Shown: one piece after another, positions 26,575 through 35,250 of the stretch
How positions within the stretch are numbered: position 1 is the first letter of the stretch
Layout: each line of letters opens with the position of its first letter
Source: Candidatus Gastranaerophilales bacterium
GTDB lineage: Bacteria; Cyanobacteriota; Vampirovibrionia; Gastranaerophilales; Gastranaerophilaceae
NCBI GenBank assembly: GCA_944324435.1
Contig: CALUWH010000005.1
Span: 16,186 to 80,185, forward strand
DNA length: 64,000 bases
Direction: 5' to 3'
The notes under the pieces: generated by a model
The model's input: only the letters and a program-made list of their open reading frames with translations
Database searches by the model: none
What the model was told of the DNA's origin: nothing
Translations under genes and position numbers: made by a program

Positions 26575-27180
26575 ATGGATACAAATGTTATGTTTAAAAT
26601 TGGCTACGGACTCTACGTCCTGACCGCGGCAGAAGGGGAAAAAGATAACGGATGCATTATTAATACCGTTATGCAGGTTACATCAGACCCTCTTCAAATT
26701 GCTATTGCTGTTAACAAAAAAAATTATACAAATGAAATGATACAGCGGACTAAAAAATTTAATGTATCGATTCTGTCTGAATCTGCAAAATTTGATGTAT
26801 TTGAACACTTCGGCTACCACTCGGGACGTGATTCGGATAAGTTTGCTTCTTTTTATGATACTAATAGAAGTCCCAACGGAGTTTTGTATATAACTCAAAA
26901 CACTAATGCGTTTATGTCAGCCTATGTTAAGCAAGAAATTGATTTAGGTACTCATACACTGTTCATAGCCCAGCTTGTTGAGGCAAAAGTGTTGTCAGAA
27001 GAGCCTACAGTAACTTACACTTACTATCAAAATAATATAAAACCAAAGCCCCAAAAAACTGAAAAAAAAGGCTGGATATGCAAAATTTGCGGCTATATAT
27101 ATGAAGGGGAAAATCTGCCTCCGGATTTTATCTGCCCCTGGTGCAAACACGGTGCCGCTGATTTTGAAAAAATAGGATAA
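26575..27180 (+). CDS. Flavin reductase-like protein with C-terminal rubredoxin (Hrb type)
   Basis: 201 residues. The N-terminal ~150 form a flavoredoxin/FMN-binding split barrel (KIGYGLYVLTAAEGEKDNGC, TVMQVTSDPLQIAIAVNKKN, FEHFGYHSGRD). The last 38 residues are a rubredoxin with Cys169, Cys172, Cys187 and Cys190 (WICKICGYIYEG, ICPWCKHG). Such high-molecular-weight rubredoxins pass electrons from NAD(P)H to flavodiiron proteins for O2 or NO reduction in anaerobes. Co-transcribed with the AbrB protein. Confidence 0.9.
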   Translation: MDTNVMFKIGYGLYVLTAAEGEKDNGCIINTVMQVTSDPLQIAIAVNKKNYTNEMIQRTKKFNVSILSESAKFDVFEHFGYHSGRDSDKFASFYDTNRSPNGVLYITQNTNAFMSAYVKQEIDLGTHTLFIAQLVEAKVLSEEPTVTYTYYQNNIKPKPQKTEKKGWICKICGYIYEGENLPPDFICPWCKHGAADFEKIG

Positions 27181-27254
27181 TACCTTCACATTATATAAAA
27201 ATCTTATTATAAGAAAACTCTTAAATGAATTTCACAAAACTTAGAAATACTACC

Positions 27255-27749
27255 ATGAAAAAATTATTTTTATTACTTTTAATGTTGATTTTTTTGCTTC
27301 CGGTCCTCGCGGAAGAAAAAATCCTATCTGCAGGTGTCTCGGTAAATGACGTTCCGGAGGCTTTTTTCGGAAGCTGGAGAGTAAGTGCAAAACTTGAAGA
27401 GTCAAACAGTTATGGAACCTTTAAGCCTGCAAGTGTCGACTTCTGGAATCTCTCAAGAGTAGGTGATAAAATTACCCTTGAAAACCCTTTTTCTGGTGCG
27501 AAAGCAGAAATATCGCTAAGAACTGTAGAGGGAAACGTCGTTGTTTTCTCTAAAAAAGCTCCTTATGATAATAAAATGCTGACGGATATTGTAACGCTGA
27601 GGCTTTCGGATAACGAATTCAGCGGCATCAATGAGTTGACTTTAGAATCTTTTTCTCTTGTGGATAATCATTTAATGAAAACAGAGCATGCAAGGTATAC
27701 TATAAAAGGCGAAAAAATAGCAGGAGAAAGCGTCCTTGGGGATAAGTAG
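27255..27749 (+). CDS. Secreted hypothetical protein
   Basis: 164 residues from the ATG at 27255, giving a strong signal peptide MKKLFLLLLMLIFLLPVLAE. Mature part is beta-rich: VPEAFFGSWRVSAKL, DFWNLSRVGDKITLENPFSG and TEHARYTIKGEKIAGE, consistent with a small lipocalin-like or beta-sandwich fold, but no family was recognised. No SD; an upstream ATG at 27225 would add ten residues before the signal peptide. The ~290 bp that follow show no gene or clear structure. Confidence 0.7.
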   Translation: MKKLFLLLLMLIFLLPVLAEEKILSAGVSVNDVPEAFFGSWRVSAKLEESNSYGTFKPASVDFWNLSRVGDKITLENPFSGAKAEISLRTVEGNVVVFSKKAPYDNKMLTDIVTLRLSDNEFSGINELTLESFSLVDNHLMKTEHARYTIKGEKIAGESVLGDK

Positions 27750-28040
27750 TTTGAAATCAAAATAAACCTCAAAAAACAGATTTACTGTCTGCCGTCAAGC
27801 AATATATAAGAAAGATATTTTAATAACGGCCGGAAAATAATTAAGTTTGTATGGCGTATTGGAGAGGCTCCCTTTTTGAATGACAGATTTTGATTTTAAA
27901 AGATGTTTAACGCGATAAATTTTCCCCACATCAAATATCTTGAATTCATCCGCCGTAAACATGTAAAAAACTATAAAGCATGTAGCAATTAAAATCTTTT
28001 AGGCGGTTTAATAACACTGTGCAGAATGAAAGGAGTATTT

Positions 28041-28472
28041 ATGAACAATTCAATCAATCCGGTTGTAAGTCCTAACTTTAGAGCAAAATTGGACATAAGT
28101 AAGATTAAAGGAGACAAAGAAAGATGGAGCAATATAGCAAAAATTTTTGAAAATAAGACGAAAAAAATTGCACCAAATGATACATTCAAGATAAGCGGCA
28201 GTTTTAACAGCGGTCTAAAAATGCCTTTTAGAGATAAAGTCCATGATTTTATGTTTTATGGCACAAAAGGTGTAGAAAGAAAAATTCTCCAATTATTGAA
28301 AGATAATGGATACATATTTACCGGAATAGCAGGTATTGATAAAAACACCTCGAAATCCTTAAAGTCATTGTCAGATAAAGAGATCGCACAAGAACTGACT
28401 AACTTCGTCAACGAAAATCGTATTACTCGTGCAGACTGGCTTAAAACGGATATTATAAAAAAAGAGTTATAA
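28041..28472 (+). CDS. Basic hypothetical protein with N-terminal PNFRAKLDI
   Basis: 143 residues from the ATG at 28041 (AGGAG SD). It opens MNNSINPVVSPNFRAKLDIS, followed by a compact basic alpha/beta domain: DTFKISGSFNSGLKMPFRDK, HDFMFYGTKGVERKILQLL and ITRADWLKTDI. No signal peptide. It shares the opening style 'Pro/Asn-rich, then F-(G/R/K)-(A/S)' with other proteins here. Function unknown. Confidence 0.7.
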   Translation: MNNSINPVVSPNFRAKLDISKIKGDKERWSNIAKIFENKTKKIAPNDTFKISGSFNSGLKMPFRDKVHDFMFYGTKGVERKILQLLKDNGYIFTGIAGIDKNTSKSLKSLSDKEIAQELTNFVNENRITRADWLKTDIIKKEL

Positions 28473-28475
28473 GAA

Positions 28476-28501
28476 CGCGGCGGATTAAAAAATCCGCCGC
28501 G
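28476..28501. terminator. Strong hairpin between convergent genes
   Basis: CGCGGCGGATT (28476-28486), AAAA loop, AATCCGCCGCG (28491-28501): 11 perfect base pairs, GC-rich. It lies between the 28041 gene and the convergent GGGtGRT gene and probably ends both transcripts, although the flanking T-tracts are weak. Confidence 0.65.
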
Positions 28502-28535
28502 CCTTTACAAAAATTTTAAAAGTTACTATTTACCT

Positions 28536-29540
28536 CTAGCCCTTCATAGCGTTTTCAACAGCAACTGCAACAGCAACTGTTGCACCAACCATCGGGTTGT
28601 TACCCATACCGATAACACCCATCATCTCTACGTGAGCCGGAACTGATGAAGAACCTGCAAATTGAGCATCACCGTGCATTCTGCCCATAGTATCCGTCAT
28701 ACCGTAAGAAGCAGGCCCTGCAGCTACGTTATCAGGGTGAAGTGTACGACCTGTACCGCCTCCGGATGCTACCGAGAAGTATTTTCTGCCGTTTTCCCAG
28801 CACCATTTTTTGTAAGTACCGGCTACAGGGTGTTGGAATCTTGTTGGGTTAGTTGAGTTACCGGTAATAGATACATCAACACCTTCTTTAATCATGATTG
28901 CAACGCCTTCGTTAACATCATCTGCGCCGTAGCATTTAACTTTCGCTCTTTCACCTTCAGAAAAAGGTGTCTCTTTAACAACTTTCAGTTCGCCAGTCTT
29001 ATAGTTATATTCAGTTTCAACATGGGTAAAGCCGTTGATTCTTGCAATAAGATAAGCAGCGTCTTTACCAAGACCGTTTAAGATAACTCTTAAAGGTGAT
29101 TTTCTAACTTTATTAGCGTTTCTTGCAATACCGATAGCGCCTTCTGCAGCTGCAAAAGATTCGTGACCGGCAAGGAAGCAGAAGCAGTCTGTTTCTTCTC
29201 TAAGAAGCATAGCTGCTAAGTTACCGTGACCTAAGCCTACTTTTCTTGTATCACCAACTGAGCCCGGAACTGCAAATGCTTGAAGCCCGATTCCGATAGC
29301 TTCTGCAGCCTCTGCGGCAGTTTTAATACCTTTTTTGATTGCAATAGCGCAGCCTAATGTATAAGCCCAAGATGCGTTATCGAACGCAATCGGCTGAATA
29401 CCTTTTACAATTGCATCAACGTCGATGCCCTTTGATAAGCATAATTCGCGAGCGTCTTCAAGTGATTTAAAACCATATTCAGGTAAAACTTTTTTAAGAG
29501 TCGCTTCGCGTCTGTCTTGTCCTTCAAATTTTACTGTCAT
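28536..29540 (-). CDS. GGGtGRT family protein
   Basis: 334 residues. It carries the family-naming motif as GGGTGRT in FSVASGGGTGRTLHPDNVAA, with GSVGDTRKVGLGHGNLAAML, CFLAGHESFAAAEGAIGIAR and GVIGMGNNPMVGATVAVAVA. This family has no established biochemical role and is typically encoded next to a NifU-like scaffold protein, as it is here. It is cytoplasmic and Gly/Ala-rich. SD AAGGAT; about 150 bp separate it from the upstream partner gene. Confidence 0.85.
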   Translation of the reverse strand: MTVKFEGQDRREATLKKVLPEYGFKSLEDARELCLSKGIDVDAIVKGIQPIAFDNASWAYTLGCAIAIKKGIKTAAEAAEAIGIGLQAFAVPGSVGDTRKVGLGHGNLAAMLLREETDCFCFLAGHESFAAAEGAIGIARNANKVRKSPLRVILNGLGKDAAYLIARINGFTHVETEYNYKTGELKVVKETPFSEGERAKVKCYGADDVNEGVAIMIKEGVDVSITGNSTNPTRFQHPVAGTYKKWCWENGRKYFSVASGGGTGRTLHPDNVAAGPASYGMTDTMGRMHGDAQFAGSSSVPAHVEMMGVIGMGNNPMVGATVAVAVAVENAMKG

Positions 29541-29693
29541 AATTTATATCCTTATTTATTGTGTTTCATTACTAATTTAAAAAGTTTAAAAGTTTTGTAG
29601 TTTTTAAGTTTAGAAGAAGTTATAGATTTATTTAGATTAAATTCTTCTAAACAGCTAAACTTATCTTCTTCTCAACTGTGAACGAAGCTCACC

Positions 29694-30395
29694 CTATTCT
29701 TTTCTCGGGTCAATTGTCTTAACCGCATCAGCAAATCTGCCGTAAGTACCGATGTTCTTTTCGTAAGCTTCTTTCGGATCAACGCCTGCTTTTATTGCGT
29801 CCATAACTTTACCGAGGTTTACGAATTTATAACCGATAACTTCGTCATTTTTGTCAAGACCAAGTTCAAGAATATATCCTTCTGCAAGTTCAAGGTATCT
29901 AACACCCTTTTGTTTTGTAGAGTGAATAGTACCGACTTGAGAACGAAGTCCTTTACCTAAATCTTCAAGACCTGCACCGATTGGAAGTCCGTTTTCAGAA
30001 AACGCAGTTTGAGTTCTTCCGTAAACAATCTGCAAGAATAATTCTCTCATAGCAACATTGATTGCGTCGCAAACAAGGTCTGTATTTAAAGCTTCAAGAA
30101 TAGTTTTGCCCGGAAGAATTTCACCTGCCATAGCTGCAGAGTGAGTCATGCCTGAGCAGCCTAAAGTTTCTACCAAAGCTTCCTGAATAACTCCGTCTTT
30201 AACATTCAAAGTAAGTTTGCAAGTACCTTGCTGAGGTGCGCAGCATCCGCATCCGTGAGTTAAGCCTGAAATGTCTTTAATTTCTTTACATTTTGTCCAT
30301 TCACCTTCTTGCGGAATCGGAGCTGGAACTCCTTTTACACCGCGGTGTACACAACATTTTTCTTCAATCTCGTGTGTAATTTCAATTTTGCCCAT
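29694..30395 (-). CDS. NifU-like Fe-S scaffold protein, partner of GGGtGRT protein
   Basis: 233 residues. The core resembles the IscU/NifU N-terminal domain: LTLNVKDGVIQEALVETLGC SGMTHS (conserved Cys), AAMAGEILPGKTILEALNTD. It is preceded by a Cys-rich segment HGCGCCAPQQGTC plus an N-terminal CC pair (EKCCVHRG), giving many possible metal ligands. C-terminus: GYKFVNLGKVMDAIKAGVDP. Probably assembles or carries an Fe-S cluster for the downstream GGGtGRT protein (inference from constant pairing). SD AAGGAGG. Confidence 0.82.
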   Translation of the reverse strand: MGKIEITHEIEEKCCVHRGVKGVPAPIPQEGEWTKCKEIKDISGLTHGCGCCAPQQGTCKLTLNVKDGVIQEALVETLGCSGMTHSAAMAGEILPGKTILEALNTDLVCDAINVAMRELFLQIVYGRTQTAFSENGLPIGAGLEDLGKGLRSQVGTIHSTKQKGVRYLELAEGYILELGLDKNDEVIGYKFVNLGKVMDAIKAGVDPKEAYEKNIGTYGRFADAVKTIDPRKE

Positions 30396-30492
30396 TTGAC
30401 CTCCTTATTAATCAAAAAATAAAGCTATTTAAATTCCAATAACTTTATTATATTACAAACAGGGTGCAAATAAAGAGGGGCATTAAAATTTT

Positions 30493-31002
30493 TTACACTA
30501 AACCCTTTATATCATCAACAAATTCTGTAAGATTGGTAATAACATTTTTTGAGTGTTGGTTATAAAAATCTGTAGCCTGCCTGCGAGCAAAGTCAAATAA
30601 TTCAGAGCGAGCTTCCTGACCGGTTGAACCGTTATCTAAAAGTGACGTAAAGAATGTAAGCATCTCCGAGCTTGTAACATCACCGTCATTATTTAAATCC
30701 ATAATATTATTATTTTGGTTTTCTTCTTCATTTTCACCATCAGTTTTAGCCCCGAGAGCCTCTGCCTGATCAAAAGCTTTTTCCGTAAATTCTGTACCGT
30801 CCATACCGTCTATCTGCATGCCGGCAGGAATACCAAATGAGCCTAAAAGTCCATTAGCTGAGCTGTTTTCATCTTGACCTTTTATCTGTTTTTCTAAAAG
30901 GTCGGAAAATGTTGTGTCGTTCAAGTCAAAATTCGGGGCTAAAGCTGCTCCATTACCCCCTATGCCTGAAACTCCGCCAATATAATTTGATACTAAACTC
31001 AT
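30493..31002 (-). CDS. EF-hand protein, second copy
   Basis: 169 residues from the ATG at 31002. One EF-hand loop DLNNDGDVTSSEM is preceded by an acidic, Asn-rich linker (ENEEENQNNN). The N-terminus MSLVSNYIGGVSGIGGNGAA is Gly-rich; the C-terminus is a helical bundle (SELFDFARRQATDFYNQ). A TATAAT lies exactly six bases before the ATG at 31002 and no SD exists, which favours this start; an in-frame TTG at 31044 is the alternative. Role unknown, perhaps calcium-dependent assembly. Confidence 0.7.
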   Translation of the reverse strand: MSLVSNYIGGVSGIGGNGAALAPNFDLNDTTFSDLLEKQIKGQDENSSANGLLGSFGIPAGMQIDGMDGTEFTEKAFDQAEALGAKTDGENEEENQNNNIMDLNNDGDVTSSEMLTFFTSLLDNGSTGQEARSELFDFARRQATDFYNQHSKNVITNLTEFVDDIKGLV

Positions 31003-31101
31003 ATTAATATTATATATATATTCATTGAGAGACTCATCCTTCAAACAGTTGAAGTATAAAAGATTATCCTGTATAATTAAACTCCAGGAGAGATTTATTA
31101 T

Positions 31102-31746
31102 ATGAAAAAGATATTTTGTTTATTTATATTATTGGGGTATACTCTAAGTGCTCAAGCGGCGGATTTGCTTTCTATTCCATATAAAAATATTAAAGAAGAA
31201 GGAAAGCTTAAAGTTTTTGAAGACGTCTGGACGACAAACGTCAATAGAAAAGATTCCGATTACTTTATCAAATTTATATCCTCAGGAACAGCAAGTTTTT
31301 CTGAGTTTTATAAATCAAACGGGGATTTTGCATTTACGACAGGCTGCCAGTATGAATTTATACATAACGGCGACTTGATAGGGTATTCAAATGATTATTT
31401 GAAATTTTATGATTTTTCCTATCTTGACGGTCAGGTGAATAAAAGAGAACTCTCTCCTGATGAAGTTCAGGCGCTTTTTCCTGATTTTAAAATAATTAAA
31501 ATATCGGAATTTAGTCCTAATACAAATTCTTTAAAGATAAAGAAGGATAAACATAATTTTAAAATTATTATCCTCAATGACACGGACAGATATTTTTACA
31601 ACTACTCGTTTACGTCCGGAAACTCAAAGTTTAAAACATATCCGCTTGTAGGATTTATTAATATTAAAAAAAAGGGAATGATACAATTCTCCCACTTTGG
31701 CGATAATACAAAAGAATGGCCTTGGTTTATTCTGCTTGTAAGATAA
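31102..31746 (+). CDS. Secreted hypothetical protein
   Basis: 214 residues with signal peptide MKKIFCLFILLGYTLSAQAA and a Tyr/Phe/Lys-rich beta-type mature domain: FIKFISSGTASFSEFYKSNG, KFYDFSYLDGQVNKRELSPD and MIQFSHFGDNTKEWPWFILL. No family recognised. SD GGAG. It could be a small periplasmic or surface protein. Confidence 0.7.
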   Translation: MKKIFCLFILLGYTLSAQAADLLSIPYKNIKEEGKLKVFEDVWTTNVNRKDSDYFIKFISSGTASFSEFYKSNGDFAFTTGCQYEFIHNGDLIGYSNDYLKFYDFSYLDGQVNKRELSPDEVQALFPDFKIIKISEFSPNTNSLKIKKDKHNFKIIILNDTDRYFYNYSFTSGNSKFKTYPLVGFINIKKKGMIQFSHFGDNTKEWPWFILLVR

Positions 31747-31749
31747 AAA

Positions 31750-31777
31750 GCCGTGAACTGTTAAGACAGCCCACGGC
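31750..31777. terminator. Bidirectional terminator between convergent genes
   Basis: Nested stems GCCGTG (31750-31755) / CACGGC (31772-31777) and CTGT/ACAG inside. A run of T follows on the minus strand, so it best terminates the integrase gene, and it may also end the 31102 gene. Confidence 0.7.
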
Positions 31778-31785
31778 CTTGTGCA

Positions 31786-32328
31786 TTATAAAGCAAACAT
31801 CTTTAAGTTATCATCTATAACCTCTTGTGTCACGCCTATGTATCGAAGAGTTATGTCCTGCGACGAATGATTTAGGATTTGTTGAAGCATTGCAATATCC
31901 TTGGTTTTTTTATAGAAATGATAACCAAAAGTCTTTCTCAAAGAATGTGTGCCCGTATGTTCAATACCAATAATCTGACAGGCATCTTTGATAATTCTGT
32001 ATGCTTGAACTCTGGATATTGGTTTGTTGGCCTTTTTGCTTTTGAAAAGGAATCTTGCCATGGGTTTGCGCTCAACATATTCGTCTATAAAAACCTGTAT
32101 ATCTTTTGGTATCGGGAATTTTTTAATCTTGTGTGTCTTTTGTTCAATTATCTGAACACAATCCTTATCTTTAACATCTCGCACACGCAGCATTAACAAA
32201 TCCGAGATTCGCAAACCCGTATTTATTCCCATAAGAAATAAAAGAAGGTTCCTTGTCCCACTTTCTCTAAGTACGCGTTTTATCGCATTAATATACTCTT
32301 TGTTCCGAATAGGATCTACTACATTCAT
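31786..32328 (-). CDS. Short tyrosine recombinase (catalytic domain only)
   Basis: 180 residues. All catalytic residues of the integrase family are present: Arg40 (NTGLRISDLL), Lys64 (EQKTHKIKK), His128 and Arg131 (HSLRKTFGYH), His154 (NHSSQDITLRY) and Tyr163 (RYIGVTQ). The usual N-terminal core-binding domain is absent, so about 100 residues fewer than XerC/D. It may work as a small inversion or resolution enzyme, or be a relic of a mobile element. No other phage or transposon gene is nearby. SD AAAGGAG. Confidence 0.88.
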   Translation of the reverse strand: MNVVDPIRNKEYINAIKRVLRESGTRNLLLFLMGINTGLRISDLLMLRVRDVKDKDCVQIIEQKTHKIKKFPIPKDIQVFIDEYVERKPMARFLFKSKKANKPISRVQAYRIIKDACQIIGIEHTGTHSLRKTFGYHFYKKTKDIAMLQQILNHSSQDITLRYIGVTQEVIDDNLKMFAL

Positions 32329-32456
32329 TTTTTACTCCTTTTTGACTACTATTACACATAAAAAACATAAGCAGTCAGACTGTCAGCACCCAGCCATATG
32401 GCTTACGCCTTTTTACCTATATAAGGAGTTAAAATAGTATTTTTTTACACTTAAAT
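32329..32456. repeat. Inverted-repeat-rich spacer upstream of the recombinase
   Basis: 128 bp between the recombinase start and the FlhA-like gene end. TTTTTACTCCTT near 32330 is mirrored by AAGGAGTTAAAA near 32424. Between them lie CAGTC A GACTG (about 32373) and a perfect 12-bp palindrome AGCCATATGGCT (about 32392). It may be a recombinase binding or attachment site, or only the promoter region. A related GCCATATATGGC palindrome precedes pgi. Confidence 0.4.
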
Positions 32457-33929
32457 TTATATTTTACCTATAAACTTTACATTAGAGTCACTAACCAACT
32501 CTTCATAAGCTAAAACGGTTATGCCGCGCATAAATTCCGATAATATAACAAAGACCATATGTCTTATATCCATTGGTACAACAAGTATTGGTTTTGAAAT
32601 TTTCTTTGATTTAATCATTTTTGCAAGTTTATCCGCTATAACCTGAACATCCGAAGCATCTATGCGCAATATTGCTTCATCATTATGCTCACTCTCCCTG
32701 AAAAATGAATAAATTTTTTCTACAGTTGAGTCTTCCAACTCCACAACCTTCAATTCGCCATCTTCTGCCAAATCTCTTATTATATGCTTAGAAAGAGCCA
32801 ATCTTACCTTATCCAGCAAATCTTCTTTTGTTGGCTCATTTGCATAATCATTTATTTTCTCAAAAATATAAACAATATTTTTTACAGAAACTCTTTCTCT
32901 GATAAGACAGGTCAAGAGATATTTCAAATCAGACGCCGTAATAAAATCAGGAATGATATTATCAACAAGGAATGAATTATTTTCAATAACGATTTCAACA
33001 TACTTATTTACGTCATTATAATCCATTATATCCGAGACTTCGTTAACAGCTATATATTCAATGGCTTTTCCTATATATTCCGCTGCGCTCATTCCTTTAA
33101 GCCAAAAATCTTTCACCTTGTCACGCTGTATCCAAATAAGTTTTCTGCCGGTAATTTCATCAACCGTAACGTAATCCTCTTCCGTAACCTTATACCCCTT
33201 CAGCTCGTCTTTATAAAAAGATATACAGTCCGGAAAAACAACCGAGCGGAAAACTTCAATATCATGAACTTTAATGCTAAATTCATTCTGCATTAAATCA
33301 TCACTATTATGAAAATGTATATGAGGAATAACATATCCCAATCTGTCCGTAAGGTTTTGCCGTATTTTTACTGTTTCAGAAAGCAAATTGTCACCGGCCT
33401 CCATAGAAATAACTTCCAAAATTTCTTCAGAAAGATTAACAACAAACTTTTCTTCTTTAATCATTGAATACATGGTGTCGGGCGATATCTCATTAACAAG
33501 AGCCTGTTTTAACGCGTCAAGTTGTTTCAGCTCATCCGACATCTGATTATTAAGCTGCTTTTTACCTCCGGGAGAAAGACTTTCACTTTCAAGTTGATCT
33601 TTTATCTTTTTAATCCTCTCCTTCTGGTTAGAAATTTTAAGCTGTATTTCCTTGCAGGATTCATAAGGACTTGAAGGTGCCGCAAGCATTTTTTCCATAC
33701 GATATTTGAAACTTGTTATATTAACGATATCATCAAGATCCGTAGAATCATCCTCTTGTCTTTCGCGCATAAATATACAGTTAAAATCAAAGCCGCTGTC
33801 AGTCTCAATTTCATGCATTGAATACAAATCCCAGCCGGACTCGGACATCTCGTTCAGGAGATTTTCCAACGCCTGCCGATCGTCTGTCGGAACAGATTTT
33901 ATTACGTACTGCATCTTTTTATTAAACAT
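32457..33929 (-). CDS. Soluble FlhA C-terminal domain protein (no membrane region)
   Basis: 490 residues from the ATG at 33929 (GAGG six bases upstream; in-frame ATGs at 33941 and 33914 are alternatives). Residues ~5-60 resemble a DUF4177-type small domain (MQYVIKSVPTDDRQALENLL, SGWDLYSM). A coiled coil (~90-140) follows, then ~150-490 match the cytoplasmic domain of the flagellar export gate FlhA: LGYVIPHIHFHNSDDL, RKLIWIQRDKVKDFWLKGMS, LLTCLIRERVSVKNIVYIFE, DLLDKVRLALSKHIIRDLAE and KPILVVPMDIRHMVF. The eight membrane helices of FlhA are absent. Its 5' end overlaps deoA by 8 bp or more. Confidence 0.82.
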   Translation of the reverse strand: MFNKKMQYVIKSVPTDDRQALENLLNEMSESGWDLYSMHEIETDSGFDFNCIFMRERQEDDSTDLDDIVNITSFKYRMEKMLAAPSSPYESCKEIQLKISNQKERIKKIKDQLESESLSPGGKKQLNNQMSDELKQLDALKQALVNEISPDTMYSMIKEEKFVVNLSEEILEVISMEAGDNLLSETVKIRQNLTDRLGYVIPHIHFHNSDDLMQNEFSIKVHDIEVFRSVVFPDCISFYKDELKGYKVTEEDYVTVDEITGRKLIWIQRDKVKDFWLKGMSAAEYIGKAIEYIAVNEVSDIMDYNDVNKYVEIVIENNSFLVDNIIPDFITASDLKYLLTCLIRERVSVKNIVYIFEKINDYANEPTKEDLLDKVRLALSKHIIRDLAEDGELKVVELEDSTVEKIYSFFRESEHNDEAILRIDASDVQVIADKLAKMIKSKKISKPILVVPMDIRHMVFVILSEFMRGITVLAYEELVSDSNVKFIGKI

Positions 33930-35250
33930 CATCATCCTCATCTGTTTTTACAATTTCATATATCAAGCCATTCTGAGCAGGTTTACTGTCATTTATGGAA
34001 AAAGCCCCATCACAAAGCCGCTGTGCAATACGGGTCGACTCCTCATCATTTGAGTATATGGTATATAATGTTTCCCCTTTATTAACATACTCACCGCTTT
34101 TTTTATTCAAATAAACACCTACGCTATGATCAATCCTGCCCGTTGCACTTTCCCGGCTGCCTCCTAACACTCCAAGCGCATTTGCAATTTCACAAGCGTT
34201 AATATTTTGAACATATCCGCCCTTTTTAGACTCACATTCAATTTTAAATGTAGGAAGGTTAAACTTGTCATAATTATCTATAATTTCAACATCTCCGCCT
34301 TGTACCGATATAAGCTCTTTGAATTTCTCAATAGCTTTCCCCGATTCAATAAGGCTCTTTAAATAATTTCTGACTTCGGCTTCATTATCATAGTACCGCA
34401 GCTGCATCAGAATTATAGAAGCAAAAGAATAAGTAAGCTCTGCAAGGTCACCGCTCGTAATGTTACCCTTTAAAAATTCAATTGCTTCAATCACCTCCAG
34501 AGCATGCCCTACAGCCCTGCCCAGGGGCTCTTCCATTGATGTTACAACCGCGGTAATAGATTTATCCAAATATCTTCCTATCTTTACAATCCGTTTTGAG
34601 AGCTGTACAGCATCTTCCGCTGTTTTCATAAATGCTCCGGAGCCGTATTTTACATCAATGATAATATGGCTCGCCCCGGAGGCAATTTTTTTTGAAACAA
34701 TAGATGCCGCAAGCATCGCCTCACTATCGGCCGTTGCCGTGGTATTCCTAAGTACATAGAGTTTTTTATCCGCAGGTGCAATATCTTTTGCCTGAGATGC
34801 AATAACTGCAGAAATTTCTTTTACCTGTTTAACAATTGAGGAAATTTCAAGTTCAGTATTAAATCCAGGTATTGATTCCAATTTATCAACCGTTCCGGCA
34901 GAATGCCCGAGTCCTCTATCAGCGAGCTTTGCAACCGGAACACCGGCCGCGGCGAGAAGCGGAACAAGCGTTATTGTTACTTTATCACCGACACCGCCTG
35001 TTGAATGCTTATCAACGATTAAACCTTTCAACTCCTCGAAATCTATTGTTTTTCCCGAGTTTGCAAGTGCCTCCGTAAAGTAAGATGTTTCTTGTTCTGT
35101 CATACCTTTAAAATACATGGCCATTAGCCAGGCAGAAATCTGATAATCATAAGCCTCGCCGTTCATAATTGAGTTTACAATATAACAAATTTCTTCCCGG
35201 CTATGTACACAACCCTGCTTTTTCCTTTCAATCAGGTCGACAAACTTCAT
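33922..35250 (-). CDS. deoA: Pyrimidine-nucleoside (thymidine) phosphorylase
   Basis: 442 residues. Phosphorolysis of thymidine or uridine to base and (deoxy)ribose-1-phosphate for nucleoside salvage. Signature VDKHSTGGVGDKVTITLVPL with LADRGLGHSAGTVDKLESIP, plus KKLYVLRNTTATADSE and HIIIDVKYGSGAFMKTAEDA. The C-terminal alpha/beta domain contains GVYLNKKSGEYVNKGETLYTI. Whether it prefers thymidine or all pyrimidines cannot be told from sequence alone. It starts within TAATG of ompH, so it is coupled to an envelope gene of unrelated function. Confidence 0.92.
   Translation of the reverse strand: MKFVDLIERKKQGCVHSREEICYIVNSIMNGEAYDYQISAWLMAMYFKGMTEQETSYFTEALANSGKTIDFEELKGLIVDKHSTGGVGDKVTITLVPLLAAAGVPVAKLADRGLGHSAGTVDKLESIPGFNTELEISSIVKQVKEISAVIASQAKDIAPADKKLYVLRNTTATADSEAMLAASIVSKKIASGASHIIIDVKYGSGAFMKTAEDAVQLSKRIVKIGRYLDKSITAVVTSMEEPLGRAVGHALEVIEAIEFLKGNITSGDLAELTYSFASIILMQLRYYDNEAEVRNYLKSLIESGKAIEKFKELISVQGGDVEIIDNYDKFNLPTFKIECESKKGGYVQNINACEIANALGVLGGSRESATGRIDHSVGVYLNKKSGEYVNKGETLYTIYSNDEESTRIAQRLCDGAFSINDSKPAQNGLIYEIVKTDEDDDV

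Noticed and set aside
26416..27180. MazEF-type toxin-antitoxin pair
   Set aside because: The downstream gene is clearly flavin reductase plus rubredoxin, not a toxin; no PemK/MazF-like ORF is adjacent.
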